A stretch of 64,000 bases of DNA from Ptiloglossa arizonensis. Taxonomy: Eukaryota; Arthropoda; Insecta; Hymenoptera; Colletidae. A model generated the notes under the pieces. The model did no database searches, had not been told where the DNA came from, and saw nothing but the letters and a program-made list of their open reading frames with translations. This document shows, one piece after another, positions 43,230 to 56,440 of the stretch (position 1 is the stretch's first letter; the number at the start of each line of letters is the position of its first letter). The position numbers were made by a program, and so were the translations under genes. The stretch lies in contig NW_027478918.1 of assembly GCF_051014685.1 (NCBI RefSeq), forward strand, positions 248,001 through 312,000, read 5' to 3'.

Positions 43230-46200
43230 TTTATACGTTATACGTTATACGTTATACGTTATACGTGATACGTTATACGTTATACGTTACACGTTATACG
43301 TCATAGGTTATACGTTATAGGTTATACGTTATACGTTGTACGTTATACGTTATACGTTATACGTTATACGTCATAGGTTATACGTTATACGTTATACGTT
43401 ATACGTTATACGTTATGCGTTATACGTTTTACGTTATTCGTTATACGTTATACGTTATACGTTATACGTTATACGTTGTACGTTATACGTTATAAGTTGT
43501 ACGTTATACGTTATACGTTATACGCTAAACATTATACGTTATACGTTATACATTACATGTTATGCGTTATACGTTATACGTTATACGATATACGTTATAC
43601 GTTATACGTTATACGTTATACGTTATACGTTATACGTTATACGTTATACGTTATACGTTATACGTTATACGTTATACGTTATACGTTATACGTTATACGT
43701 TATACGTTATACGTTTTACGTTATTCGTTATACGTTATACGTTATACGATATACGTTATACGTTATACGTTATAGGTTATACGTTATACGCTATACGTTA
43801 TACGTTGTACGTTATACGTTATAAGTTGTACGTTATACGTTATACGTTATACGCTAAACATTATACGTTATACGTTATACATTACATGTTATGCGTTATA
43901 CGTTATACGTTATACGATATACGTTATACGTTATACGTTATACGTTATACGTTATACGTTATACGTTATACGTTATACGTTATACGTTATACGTTATACG
44001 TTATACGTTATACGTTATACGTTATACGTTATACGTTATACGTTATACGTTATACGTTATACGTTATACGTTATACGTTATACGTTATACGTTATACGTT
44101 ATACGTTATACGTTATACGTTATACGTTATACGTTATACGTTATACGTTATACGTTATACGTTATACGTTATACGTTATAGGTTATACGTTACACGCTAT
44201 ACGTTATACGTTATACGTTATTCGTTATACGTTATACGTTATACGTTATACGTTATAAGTTGTACGTTATACGATATACGTTATACGCTATTCGTTATAC
44301 GTACTTCGTTACACGTTATACGTTATACGTTATACGTTATACGTTATACGTTATACGTTATACGTTATACGTTTTACGATATACGATATACGTTATACGT
44401 TATACGTTATTCGTAATACGTTATACGTGATACGGTATACTTTGTACGTTATACGTTATACGTAATACGTTATACATTATACGTTATACGTTATACATTA
44501 CATGTTATGCGTTATACGTTATACGTTATACGTTATACGTTATACGTTATACGTTATACGTTATACGTTATACGTTATACGTTATACGTTATACGTTATA
44601 CGTTATACGTTACACGTTATACGTTATACGTTATACGTTATACGTTATACGTTATACGTTATACGTTATACGTTATACGTTATACGTTATACGTTATACG
44701 TTATACGTTATACGTTATACGTTATACGTTGTACGTTACATGTTATGCGTTATACGTTATACGTTATACGTTATACGTTATACGTTATACGTTATACGTT
44801 ATACGTTATACGTTATACGTTATACGTTATACGTTATACGTCATACGTTATACGTTATACGTTATACGTTATACGTTATACGTTATATGTTATACGTTAT
44901 ACGTTATACGTTATACGTTATACGTTATACGTTATACGTTATACGTTATACGTTATACGTTATACGTTATACGTTATACGTTATACGTTATACGTTATAC
45001 GTTGTACGTTACATGTTATGCGTTATACGTTATACGTTATACGTTATACGTTATACGTTATACGTTATACGTTATACGTTATACGTTATACGTTATACGT
45101 TATACGTTATACTTTATACGTTATACGTTATACGTTATACGTTATACGTGATACGTTATACGTTATACGTTACACGTTATACGTCATAGGTTATACGTTA
45201 TAGGTTATACGTTATACGTTGTACGTTATACGTTATACGTTATACGTTATACGTCATAGGTTATACGTTATACGTTATACGTTATACGTTATACGTTATG
45301 CGTTATACGTTTTACGTTATTCGTTATACGTTATACGTTATACGTTATACGTTATACGTTGTACGTTATACGTTATAAGTTGTACGTTATACGTTATACG
45401 TTATACGCTAAACATTATACGTTATACGTTATACATTACATGTTATGCGTTATACGTTATACGTTATACGATATACGTTATACGTTATACGTTATACGTT
45501 ATACGTTATACGTTATACGTTATACGTTATACGTTATACGTTATACGTTATACGTTATACGTTATACGTTATACGTTATACGTTATACGTTATACGTTTT
45601 ACGTTATTCGTTATACGTTATACGTTATACGATATACGTTATACGTTATACGTTATAGGTTATACGTTATACGCTATACGTTATACGTTGTACGTTATAC
45701 GTTATAAGTTGTACGTTATACGTTATACGTTATACGCTAAACATTATACGTTATACGTTATACATTACATGTTATGCGTTATACGTTATACGTTATACGA
45801 TATACGTTATACGTTATACGTTATACGTTATACGTTATACGTTATACGTTATACGTTATACGTTATACGTTATACGTTATACGTTATACGTTATACGTTA
45901 TACGTTATACGTTATACGTTATACGTTATACGTTATACGTTATACGTTATACGTTATACGTTATACGTTATACGTTATACGTTATACGTTATACGTTATA
46001 CGTTATACGTTATACGTTATACGTTATACGTTATACGTTATACGTTATACGTTATACGTTATAGGTTATACGTTATACGCTATACGTTATACGTTATACG
46101 TTATTCGTTATACGTTATACGTTATACGTTATACGTTATAAGTTGTACGTTATACGATATACGTTATACGCTATTCGTTATACGTACTTCGTTACACGTT

Positions 46201-46625
46201 ATACGTTATACGTTATACGTTATACGTTATACGTTATACGTTATACGTTATACGTTTTACGATATACGATATACGTTATACGTTATACGTTATTCGTAAT
46301 ACGTTATACGTGATACGGTATACTTTGTACGTTATACGTTATACGTAATACGTTATACATTATACGTTATACGTTATACATTACATGTTATGCGTTATAC
46401 GTTATACGTTATACGTTATACGTTATACGTTATACGTTATACGTTATACGTTATACGTTATACGTTATACGTTATACGTTATACGTTATACGTTACACGT
46501 TATACGTTATACGTTATACGTTATACGTTATACGTTATACGTTATACGTTATACGTTATACGTTATACGTTATACGTTATACGTTATACGTTATACGTTA
46601 TACGTTATACGTTGTACGTTACATG
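43230..46625 (+). repeat. Nested 1.88-kb duplication in copy 1 of the 7.4-kb repeat
   Basis: About 43,230-44,740 recurs at 45,113-46,625 at a constant offset of 1,883 bp (269 units). It carries module M, two CTAAACA/TTACATG motifs, TACTTCG, module K, TTACACG and TTGTACG/TTACATG. Between the two lies 44,740-45,110 with TCATACG near 44,841 and TTATATG near 44,884. The same nested pair is in copy 2 at an offset of 1,876 bp (268 units), so it predates the 7.4-kb duplication. Confidence 0.88.
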
Positions 46626-47285
46626 TTATGCGTTATACGTTATACGTTATACGTTATACGTTATACGTTATACGTTATACGTTATACGTTATACGTTATA
46701 CGTTATACGTTATAGGTTATACGTTATACGCTATACGTTATACGTTATACGTTATTCGTTATACGTTATACGTTATACGTTATACGTTATACGTTATACG
46801 TTATACGTTATACGTTATACGTCATACGTTATACGTTATACGTTATACGTTATACGTTATACGTTATACGTTATACGTTATACGTTATACGTTACACGTT
46901 ATACGTTATACGTTATACGTTATACGTTATACGTTATACGTTATACGTTATACGTTATACGTTATACGTTATACGTTATACGTTATACGTTATACGTTAT
47001 ACGTTATACGTTGTACGTTACATGTTATGCGTTATACGTTATACGTTATACGTTATACGTTATACGTTATACGTTATACGTTATACGTTATACGTTATAC
47101 GTTATACGTTATAGGTTATACGTTATACGCTATACGTTATACGTTATACGTTATTCGTTATACGTTATACGTTATACGTTATACGTTATACGTTATACGT
47201 TATACGTTATACGTTATACGTCATACGTTATACGTTATACGTTATACGTTAAACGTTATACGTTATTCGTAATACGTTATACGTG
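46490..47285 (+). repeat. Nested 399-bp tandem pair in copy 1 of the 7.4-kb repeat
   Basis: The order TTACACG, TTGTACG/TTACATG/TTATGCG, TTATAGG, CTATACG, TTATTCG and TCATACG occurs twice, with TTACACG at 46,493 and 46,892 and TTGTACG at 46,612 and 47,011, an offset of 399 bp (57 units). The second copy ends in TTAAACG near 47,249 and joins the right part of module K. The pair is also present in copy 2 at about 53,870-54,660. Confidence 0.87.
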
Positions 47286-48440
47286 ATACGGTATACTTTG
47301 TACGTTATACGTTATACGTAATACGTTATACATTATACGTTATACGTTATACATTACATGTTATGCGTTATACGTTATACGTTATACGTTATACGTTATA
47401 CGTTATACGTTATACGTTATACGTTATACGTTATACGTTATACGTTATACGTTATACGTTATACGTTACACGTTATACGTTATACGTTATACGTTATACG
47501 TTATACGTTATACGTTATACGTTATACGTTATACGTTATACGTTATACGTTATACGTTATACGTTATACGTTATACGTTATACGTTATACGTCATACGTT
47601 ATACGTTATACGTTATACGTTATACGTTATACGTTATACGTTATACGTTATACGTCATACGTTATACGTTATACGTTATACGTTATACGTTATACGTTAT
47701 AAGTTGTACGTTATACGATATACGTTATACGTTATTCTTTGTACGTTCTTCGTTACACGTTATACGTTATACGTTATACGTTATACGTTTTACGTTATTC
47801 GTTATACGTTATACGTTATACGATATACGTTATACGTTACACGTTATACGTCATAGGTTATACGTTATACGTTATACGTTATACTTTATACGTTATACGT
47901 TATACGTTATACGTTATACGTCATAGGTTATACGTTATACGTTATACGTTATGCGTTATACGTTATACGTTATACGTTATACGTTATACGTTATGCGTTA
48001 TACGTTGTACGATATTCGTTATACGTTATACGTTATTAGTTATACGTTATACGGTATACGTTATACGTTGTACGTTTCATGTTATACGTTATACGTTATA
48101 CGTTATACGATATACGTTATACGTTATACGTTATACGTTATACGTTATACGTTATACGTTATGCGTTATACGTTATACGTTATACGTTATACGTTATACG
48201 TTATACGTTATACGTTATACGTTATACGTTATACGTTATACGTTATACGTTATACGTTATACGTTATACGTTATACGTTATACGTTATACGTTATACGTT
48301 ATACGTTATACGTTATACGTTATACGTTATACGTTATACGTTATACGTTATACGTTATACGTTGTACGTTACATGTTATGCGTTATACGTTATACGTTAT
48401 ACGTTATACGTTATACGTTATACGTTATACGTTATACGTT
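47286..48440 (+). repeat. Domain I-like segment inside the 7.4-kb repeat
   Basis: After two TCATACG units 63 bp apart (47,592 and 47,655) the order TTATTCT/TTGTACG/TTCTTCG appears near 47,733. TTGTACG/ATATTCG, TTATTAG, GTATACG and TTTCATG follow near 48,005-48,080, resembling module B of domain I (1,365-1,975). A pure run at about 48,172-48,360 is two units longer in copy 2. The other copy lies at about 54,664-55,840. Confidence 0.78.
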
Positions 48441-49005
48441 ATACGTTATGCGTTATTCGCTATGCGTTATACGTTATACGTTATACGTAATACGTTATAG
48501 GTTATACGTTATACGTTATGCGTTATTCGCTATGCGTTATACGTTATACGTTATACGTAATACGTTATAGGTTATACGTTATACGTTATACGTTATACGT
48601 TATACGTTATACGTTATACGTTATACGTTATACGTTATACGTTATACGTAATACGTTATACGTTATACGTTATACGTTATACGTAATACGTTATAGGTTA
48701 TACGTTATACGTTATACGTTATACGTTATACGTTATACGTTATACGTTATACGTTATACGTTATACGTTATACGTTATACGTTATACGTTATACGTTATA
48801 CGTTATACGTTATACCCTATACGTTATACGTTATACGTTATACGTTATACGTTATACGTTATACGTTATACGTTATACGTTATACGTTATACGTTATACG
48901 TTATACGTTATACGTTATACGTTATACGTTATACGTTATACGTTATACGTTATACGTTATACGTTATACGTTATACGTTATACGTTATACGTTATACGTT
49001 TAACG
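48441..49005 (+). repeat. TAATACG-rich end segment of the 7.4-kb repeat
   Basis: TTATGCG/TTATTCG/CTATGCG followed by TAATACG/TTATAGG occurs twice at about 48,449-48,500 and 48,519-48,570. TAATACG units 35 bp apart follow at about 48,650-48,690, then TTATACC/CTATACG near 48,810 and finally TTTAACG at 48,999. Related order without the doubling occurs at 60,600-61,087 and at the right edge of the window from about 63,939. Confidence 0.8.
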
Positions 49006-49030
49006 TTATACGTTATACGTTATACGTTAT

Positions 49031-52000
49031 ACGTTATACGTTATACGTTATACGTTATACGTCATACGTTATACGTTATACGTTATACGTTATACGTTAT
49101 ACGTTATACGTTATACGTTATACGTTATACGTTATACGTTATACGTTATACGTTATACGTTATACGTTATACGTTATACGTTATACGTTATACGTTATAC
49201 GTTATACGTTATACGTTGTACGTTACATGTTATGCGTTATACGTTATACGTTATACGTTATACGTTATACGTTATACGTTATACGTTATACGTTATACGT
49301 TATACGTTATACGTTATACGTTATACTTTATACGTTATACGTTATACGTTATACGTTATACGTGATACGTTATACGTTATACGTTACACGTTATACGTCA
49401 TAGGTTATACGTTATAGGTTATACGTTATACGTTGTACGTTATACGTTATACGTTATACGTTATACGTCATAGGTTATACGTTATACGTTTTACGTTATA
49501 CGTTATACGTTATGCGTTATACGTTTTACGTTATTCGTTATACGTTATACGTTATACGTTATACGTTATACGTTGTACGTTATACGTTATAAGTTGTACG
49601 TTATACGTTATACGTTATACGCTAAACATTATACGTTATACGTTATACATTACATGTTATGCGTTATACGTTATACGTTATACGTTATACGTCATAAGTT
49701 ATACGTTATACGTTATACGTTATACGTTATACGTTATACGTTATACGTTGTGCGTTATACGTTCTACGATATTCGTTGAACGTTATACGTTATTAGTTAT
49801 ACGTTATACGTTATACGTTATACGTCATAGGTTATACGTTATACGTTATGCGTTATACGTTATGCATTATACGTTATACGATGTACGTTATACGTTATGC
49901 GTTATGCGTTCTTCGTTACACGTTATACGTTATTCGGTATGCGTTATACGTTATACGTTATACGTTATACGTTATACGTTATGCGTTATACGTTATACGT
50001 TATACGTTATACGTTATACGTTATACGTTATACGTTATACGTTATACGTTATACGTTATACGTTATACGTTATACGTTGTACGTTATACGTTATAAGTTG
50101 TACGTTATACGTTATACGTTATACGTTATACGTTATACGTTATACGTTATACGTTATACGTTATACGTTATACGTTATACGTTATACGTTATACGTTATA
50201 CGTTATACGTTATACGTTATACGTTATACGTTATACGTTATACGTTATACGTTATACGTTATACGTTATACGTTATACGTTATACGTTATACGTTATACG
50301 TTATACGTTATACGTTGTACGTTATACGTTATAAGTTGTACGTTATACGATATACGTTATACGTTGTACATTACATGTTATGCGTTATACGTTATACGTT
50401 ATACGTTATACGTTATACGTTATACGTTATACGTTATACGTTATACGTTATACGTTATACGTTATACGTTATACGTTATACGTTTTACGTTATTCGTTAT
50501 ACGTTATACGTTATACGATATACGTTATACGTTATACGTTATAGGTTATACGTTATACGCTATACGTTATACGTTATACGTTATTCGTTATACGTTATAC
50601 GTTATACGTTATACTTTATACGTTATACGTTATACGTTATACGTTATACGTGATACGTTATACGTTATACGTTACACGTTATACGTCATAGGTTATACGT
50701 TATAGGTTATACGTTATACGTTGTACGTTATACGTTATACGTTATACGTTATACGTCATAGGTTATACGTTATACGTTATACGTTATACGTTATACGTTA
50801 TGCGTTATACGTTTTACGTTATTCGTTATACGTTATACGTTATACGTTATACGTTATACGTTGTACGTTATACGTTATAAGTTGTACGTTATACGTTATA
50901 CGTTATACGCTAAACATTATACGTTATACGTTATACATTACATGTTATGCGTTATACGTTATACGTTATACGATATACGTTATACGTTATACGTTATACG
51001 TTATACGTTATACGTTATACGTTATACGTTATACGTTATACGTTATACGTTATACGTTATACGTTATACGTTATACGTTATACGTTATACGTTATACGTT
51101 TTACGTTATTCGTTATACGTTATACGTTATACGATATACGTTATACGTTATACGTTATAGGTTATACGTTATACGCTATACGTTATACGTTGTACGTTAT
51201 ACGTTATAAGTTGTACGTTATACGTTATACGTTATACGCTAAACATTATACGTTATACGTTATACATTACATGTTATGCGTTATACGTTATACGTTATAC
51301 GATATACGTTATACGTTATACGTTATACGTTATACGTTATACGTTATACGTTATACGTTATACGTTATACGTTATACGTTATACGTTATACGTTATACGT
51401 TATACGTTATACGTTATACGTTATACGTTATACGTTATACGTTATACGTTATACGTTATACGTTATACGTTATACGTTATACGTTATACGTTATACGTTA
51501 TACGTTATACGTTATACGTTATACGTTATACGTTATACGTTATACGTTATACGTTATAGGTTATACGTTATACGCTATACGTTATACGTTATACGTTATT
51601 CGTTATACGTTATACGTTATACGTTATACGTTATAAGTTGTACGTTATACGATATACGTTATACGCTATTCGTTATACGTACTTCGTTACACGTTATACG
51701 TTATACGTTATACGTTATACGTTATACGTTATACGTTATACGTTATACGTTTTACGATATACGATATACGTTATACGTTATACGTTATTCGTAATACGTT
51801 ATACGTGATACGGTATACTTTGTACGTTATACGTTATACGTAATACGTTATACATTATACGTTATACGTTATACATTACATGTTATGCGTTATACGTTAT
51901 ACGTTATACGTTATACGTTATACGTTATACGTTATACGTTATACGTTATACGTTATACGTTATACGTTATACGTTATACGTTATACGTTACACGTTATAC

Positions 52001-55000
52001 GTTATACGTTATACGTTATACGTTATACGTTATACGTTATACGTTATACGTTATACGTTATACGTTATACGTTATACGTTATACGTTATACGTTATACGT
52101 TATACGTTGTACGTTACATGTTATGCGTTATACGTTATACGTTATACGTTATACGTTATACGTTATACGTTATACGTTATACGTTATACGTTATACGTTA
52201 TACGTTATACGTTATACGTCATACGTTATACGTTATACGTTATACGTTATACGTTATACGTTATATGTTATACGTTATACGTTATACGTTATACGTTATA
52301 CGTTATACGTTATACGTTATACGTTATACGTTATACGTTATACGTTATACGTTATACGTTATACGTTATACGTTATACGTTGTACGTTACATGTTATGCG
52401 TTATACGTTATACGTTATACGTTATACGTTATACGTTATACGTTATACGTTATACGTTATACGTTATACGTTATACGTTATACGTTATACTTTATACGTT
52501 ATACGTTATACGTTATACGTTATACGTGATACGTTATACGTTATACGTTACACGTTATACGTCATAGGTTATACGTTATAGGTTATACGTTATACGTTGT
52601 ACGTTATACGTTATACGTTATACGTTATACGTCATAGGTTATACGTTATACGTTATACGTTATACGTTATACGTTATGCGTTATACGTTTTACGTTATTC
52701 GTTATACGTTATACGTTATACGTTATACGTTATACGTTGTACGTTATACGTTATAAGTTGTACGTTATACGTTATACGTTATACGCTAAACATTATACGT
52801 TATACGTTATACATTACATGTTATGCGTTATACGTTATACGTTATACGATATACGTTATACGTTATACGTTATACGTTATACGTTATACGTTATACGTTA
52901 TACGTTATACGTTATACGTTATACGTTATACGTTATACGTTATACGTTATACGTTATACGTTATACGTTATACGTTTTACGTTATTCGTTATACGTTATA
53001 CGTTATACGATATACGTTATACGTTATACGTTATAGGTTATACGTTATACGCTATACGTTATACGTTGTACGTTATACGTTATAAGTTGTACGTTATACG
53101 TTATACGTTATACGCTAAACATTATACGTTATACGTTATACATTACATGTTATGCGTTATACGTTATACGTTATACGATATACGTTATACGTTATACGTT
53201 ATACGTTATACGTTATACGTTATACGTTATACGTTATACGTTATACGTTATACGTTATACGTTATACGTTATACGTTATACGTTATACGTTATACGTTAT
53301 ACGTTATACGTTATACGTTATACGTTATACGTTATACGTTATACGTTATACGTTATACGTTATACGTTATACGTTATACGTTATACGTTATACGTTATAC
53401 GTTATACGTTATACGTTATACGTTATACGTTATACGTTATAGGTTATACGTTATACGCTATACGTTATACGTTATACGTTATTCGTTATACGTTATACGT
53501 TATACGTTATACGTTATAAGTTGTACGTTATACGATATACGTTATACGCTATTCGTTATACGTACTTCGTTACACGTTATACGTTATACGTTATACGTTA
53601 TACGTTATACGTTATACGTTATACGTTATACGTTTTACGATATACGATATACGTTATACGTTATACGTTATTCGTAATACGTTATACGTGATACGGTATA
53701 CTTTGTACGTTATACGTTATACGTAATACGTTATACATTATACGTTATACGTTATACATTACATGTTATGCGTTATACGTTATACGTTATACGTTATACG
53801 TTATACGTTATACGTTATACGTTATACGTTATACGTTATACGTTATACGTTATACGTTATACGTTATACGTTACACGTTATACGTTATACGTTATACGTT
53901 ATACGTTATACGTTATACGTTATACGTTATACGTTATACGTTATACGTTATACGTTATACGTTATACGTTATACGTTATACGTTATACGTTGTACGTTAC
54001 ATGTTATGCGTTATACGTTATACGTTATACGTTATACGTTATACGTTATACGTTATACGTTATACGTTATACGTTATACGTTATACGTTATAGGTTATAC
54101 GTTATACGCTATACGTTATACGTTATACGTTATTCGTTATACGTTATACGTTATACGTTATACGTTATACGTTATACGTTATACGTTATACGTTATACGT
54201 CATACGTTATACGTTATACGTTATACGTTATACGTTATACGTTATACGTTATACGTTATACGTTATACGTTACACGTTATACGTTATACGTTATACGTTA
54301 TACGTTATACGTTATACGTTATACGTTATACGTTATACGTTATACGTTATACGTTATACGTTATACGTTATACGTTATACGTTATACGTTGTACGTTACA
54401 TGTTATGCGTTATACGTTATACGTTATACGTTATACGTTATACGTTATACGTTATACGTTATACGTTATACGTTATACGTTATACGTTATAGGTTATACG
54501 TTATACGCTATACGTTATACGTTATACGTTATTCGTTATACGTTATACGTTATACGTTATACGTTATACGTTATACGTTATACGTTATACGTTATACGTC
54601 ATACGTTATACGTTATACGTTATACGTTAAACGTTATACGTTATTCGTAATACGTTATACGTGATACGGTATACTTTGTACGTTATACGTTATACGTAAT
54701 ACGTTATACATTATACGTTATACGTTATACATTACATGTTATGCGTTATACGTTATACGTTATACGTTATACGTTATACGTTATACGTTATACGTTATAC
54801 GTTATACGTTATACGTTATACGTTATACGTTATACGTTATACGTTACACGTTATACGTTATACGTTATACGTTATACGTTATACGTTATACGTTATACGT
54901 TATACGTTATACGTTATACGTTATACGTTATACGTTATACGTTATACGTTATACGTTATACGTTATACGTCATACGTTATACGTTATACGTTATACGTTA

Positions 55001-56440
55001 TACGTTATACGTTATACGTTATACGTTATACGTTATACGTCATACGTTATACGTTATACGTTATACGTTATACGTTATACGTTATAAGTTGTACGTTATA
55101 CGATATACGTTATACGTTATTCTTTGTACGTTCTTCGTTACACGTTATACGTTATACGTTATACGTTATACGTTTTACGTTATTCGTTATACGTTATACG
55201 TTATACGATATACGTTATACGTTACACGTTATACGTCATAGGTTATACGTTATACGTTATACGTTATACTTTATACGTTATACGTTATACGTTATACGTT
55301 ATACGTCATAGGTTATACGTTATACGTTATACGTTATGCGTTATACGTTATACGTTATACGTTATACGTTATACGTTATGCGTTATACGTTGTACGATAT
55401 TCGTTATACGTTATACGTTATTAGTTATACGTTATACGGTATACGTTATACGTTGTACGTTTCATGTTATACGTTATACGTTATACGTTATACGATATAC
55501 GTTATACGTTATACGTTATACGTTATACGTTATACGTTATACGTTATGCGTTATACGTTATACGTTATACGTTATACGTTATACGTTATACGTTATACGT
55601 TATACGTTATACGTTATACGTTATACGTTATACGTTATACGTTATACGTTATACGTTATACGTTATACGTTATACGTTATACGTTATACGTTATACGTTA
55701 TACGTTATACGTTATACGTTATACGTTATACGTTATACGTTATACGTTATACGTTATACGTTGTACGTTACATGTTATGCGTTATACGTTATACGTTATA
55801 CGTTATACGTTATACGTTATACGTTATACGTTATACGTTATACGTTATGCGTTATTCGCTATGCGTTATACGTTATACGTTATACGTAATACGTTATAGG
55901 TTATACGTTATACGTTATGCGTTATTCGCTATGCGTTATACGTTATACGTTATACGTAATACGTTATAGGTTATACGTTATACGTTATACGTTATACGTT
56001 ATACGTTATACGTTATACGTTATACGTTATACGTTATACGTTATACGTAATACGTTATACGTTATACGTTATACGTTATACGTAATACGTTATAGGTTAT
56101 ACGTTATACGTTATACGTTATACGTTATACGTTATACGTTATACGTTATACGTTATACGTTATACGTTATACGTTATACGTTATACGTTATACGTTATAC
56201 GTTATACGTTATACCCTATACGTTATACGTTATACGTTATACGTTATACGTTATACGTTATACGTTATACGTTATACGTTATACGTTATACGTTATACGT
56301 TATACGTTATACGTTATACGTTATACGTTATACGTTATACGTTATACGTTATACGTTATACGTTATACGTTATACGTTATACGTTATACGTTTAACGTTA
56401 TACGTTATACGTTATACGTTATACGTTATACGTTATACGT
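49031..56440 (+). repeat. 7.4-kb tandem repeat, copy 2
   Basis: The second copy of 41.6-49.0 kb ends with TTTAACG at 56,391-56,397. It includes its own 1.88-kb nested pair (from about 50,615 and 52,491), the 399-bp pair and the doubled TTATTCG/CTATGCG motif near 55,850 and 55,918. A copy-specific TTTTACG lies at 49,489-49,495 where copy 1 has the consensus. I noticed only a handful of substitutions between the copies. The junction lies in pure repeat between 49,006 and 49,061. Confidence 0.9.

Larger units (their letters stand above)
41621..49030 (+). repeat. 7.4-kb tandem repeat, copy 1
   Basis: Variant order from TCATACG near 41,675 to TTTAACG at 48,999-49,005 is repeated in 49,060-56,397. 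The offset is 7,385 bp (1,055 units) from 41,675 to about 43,900, 7,378 from 44,181 to 47,592, 7,385 again at 47,655, 7,399 from 48,361 and 7,392 at the TTTAACG unit. The copies therefore differ by whole-unit changes located in pure runs. Copy 1 has TTACACG at 44,190 where copy 2 has the consensus. The left breakpoint lies in pure repeat at about 41,621-41,675. Confidence 0.9.
31401..56440 (+). repeat. Array domain III (third variant vocabulary)
   Basis: The domain is built from two alternating themes. One is TTTTACG/ATATACG/ATATACG, TAATACG, TGATACG, GTATACT, TTGTACG and TTATACA/TTACATG/TTATGCG (near 32,180, 33,650, 34,175, 34,645, 36,863, 41,212, 44,375, 46,258, 51,752 and 53,636). The other is TGATACG, TTACACG, TCATAGG/TTATAGG, TTATAAG/TTGTACG and CTAAACA/TTATACG/TTACATG (near 33,090, 35,220, 41,970, 43,265, 45,148, 49,361, 50,650 and 52,525). 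These orders are sparse in domain I. Confidence 0.75.

Noticed and set aside
36986..56440. Assembly error as the whole explanation for the large duplications
   Set aside because: It cannot be excluded, especially for the 1,372-bp pair. The 7.4-kb copies, however, carry copy-specific substitutions and several whole-unit length differences, as expected of real copies.
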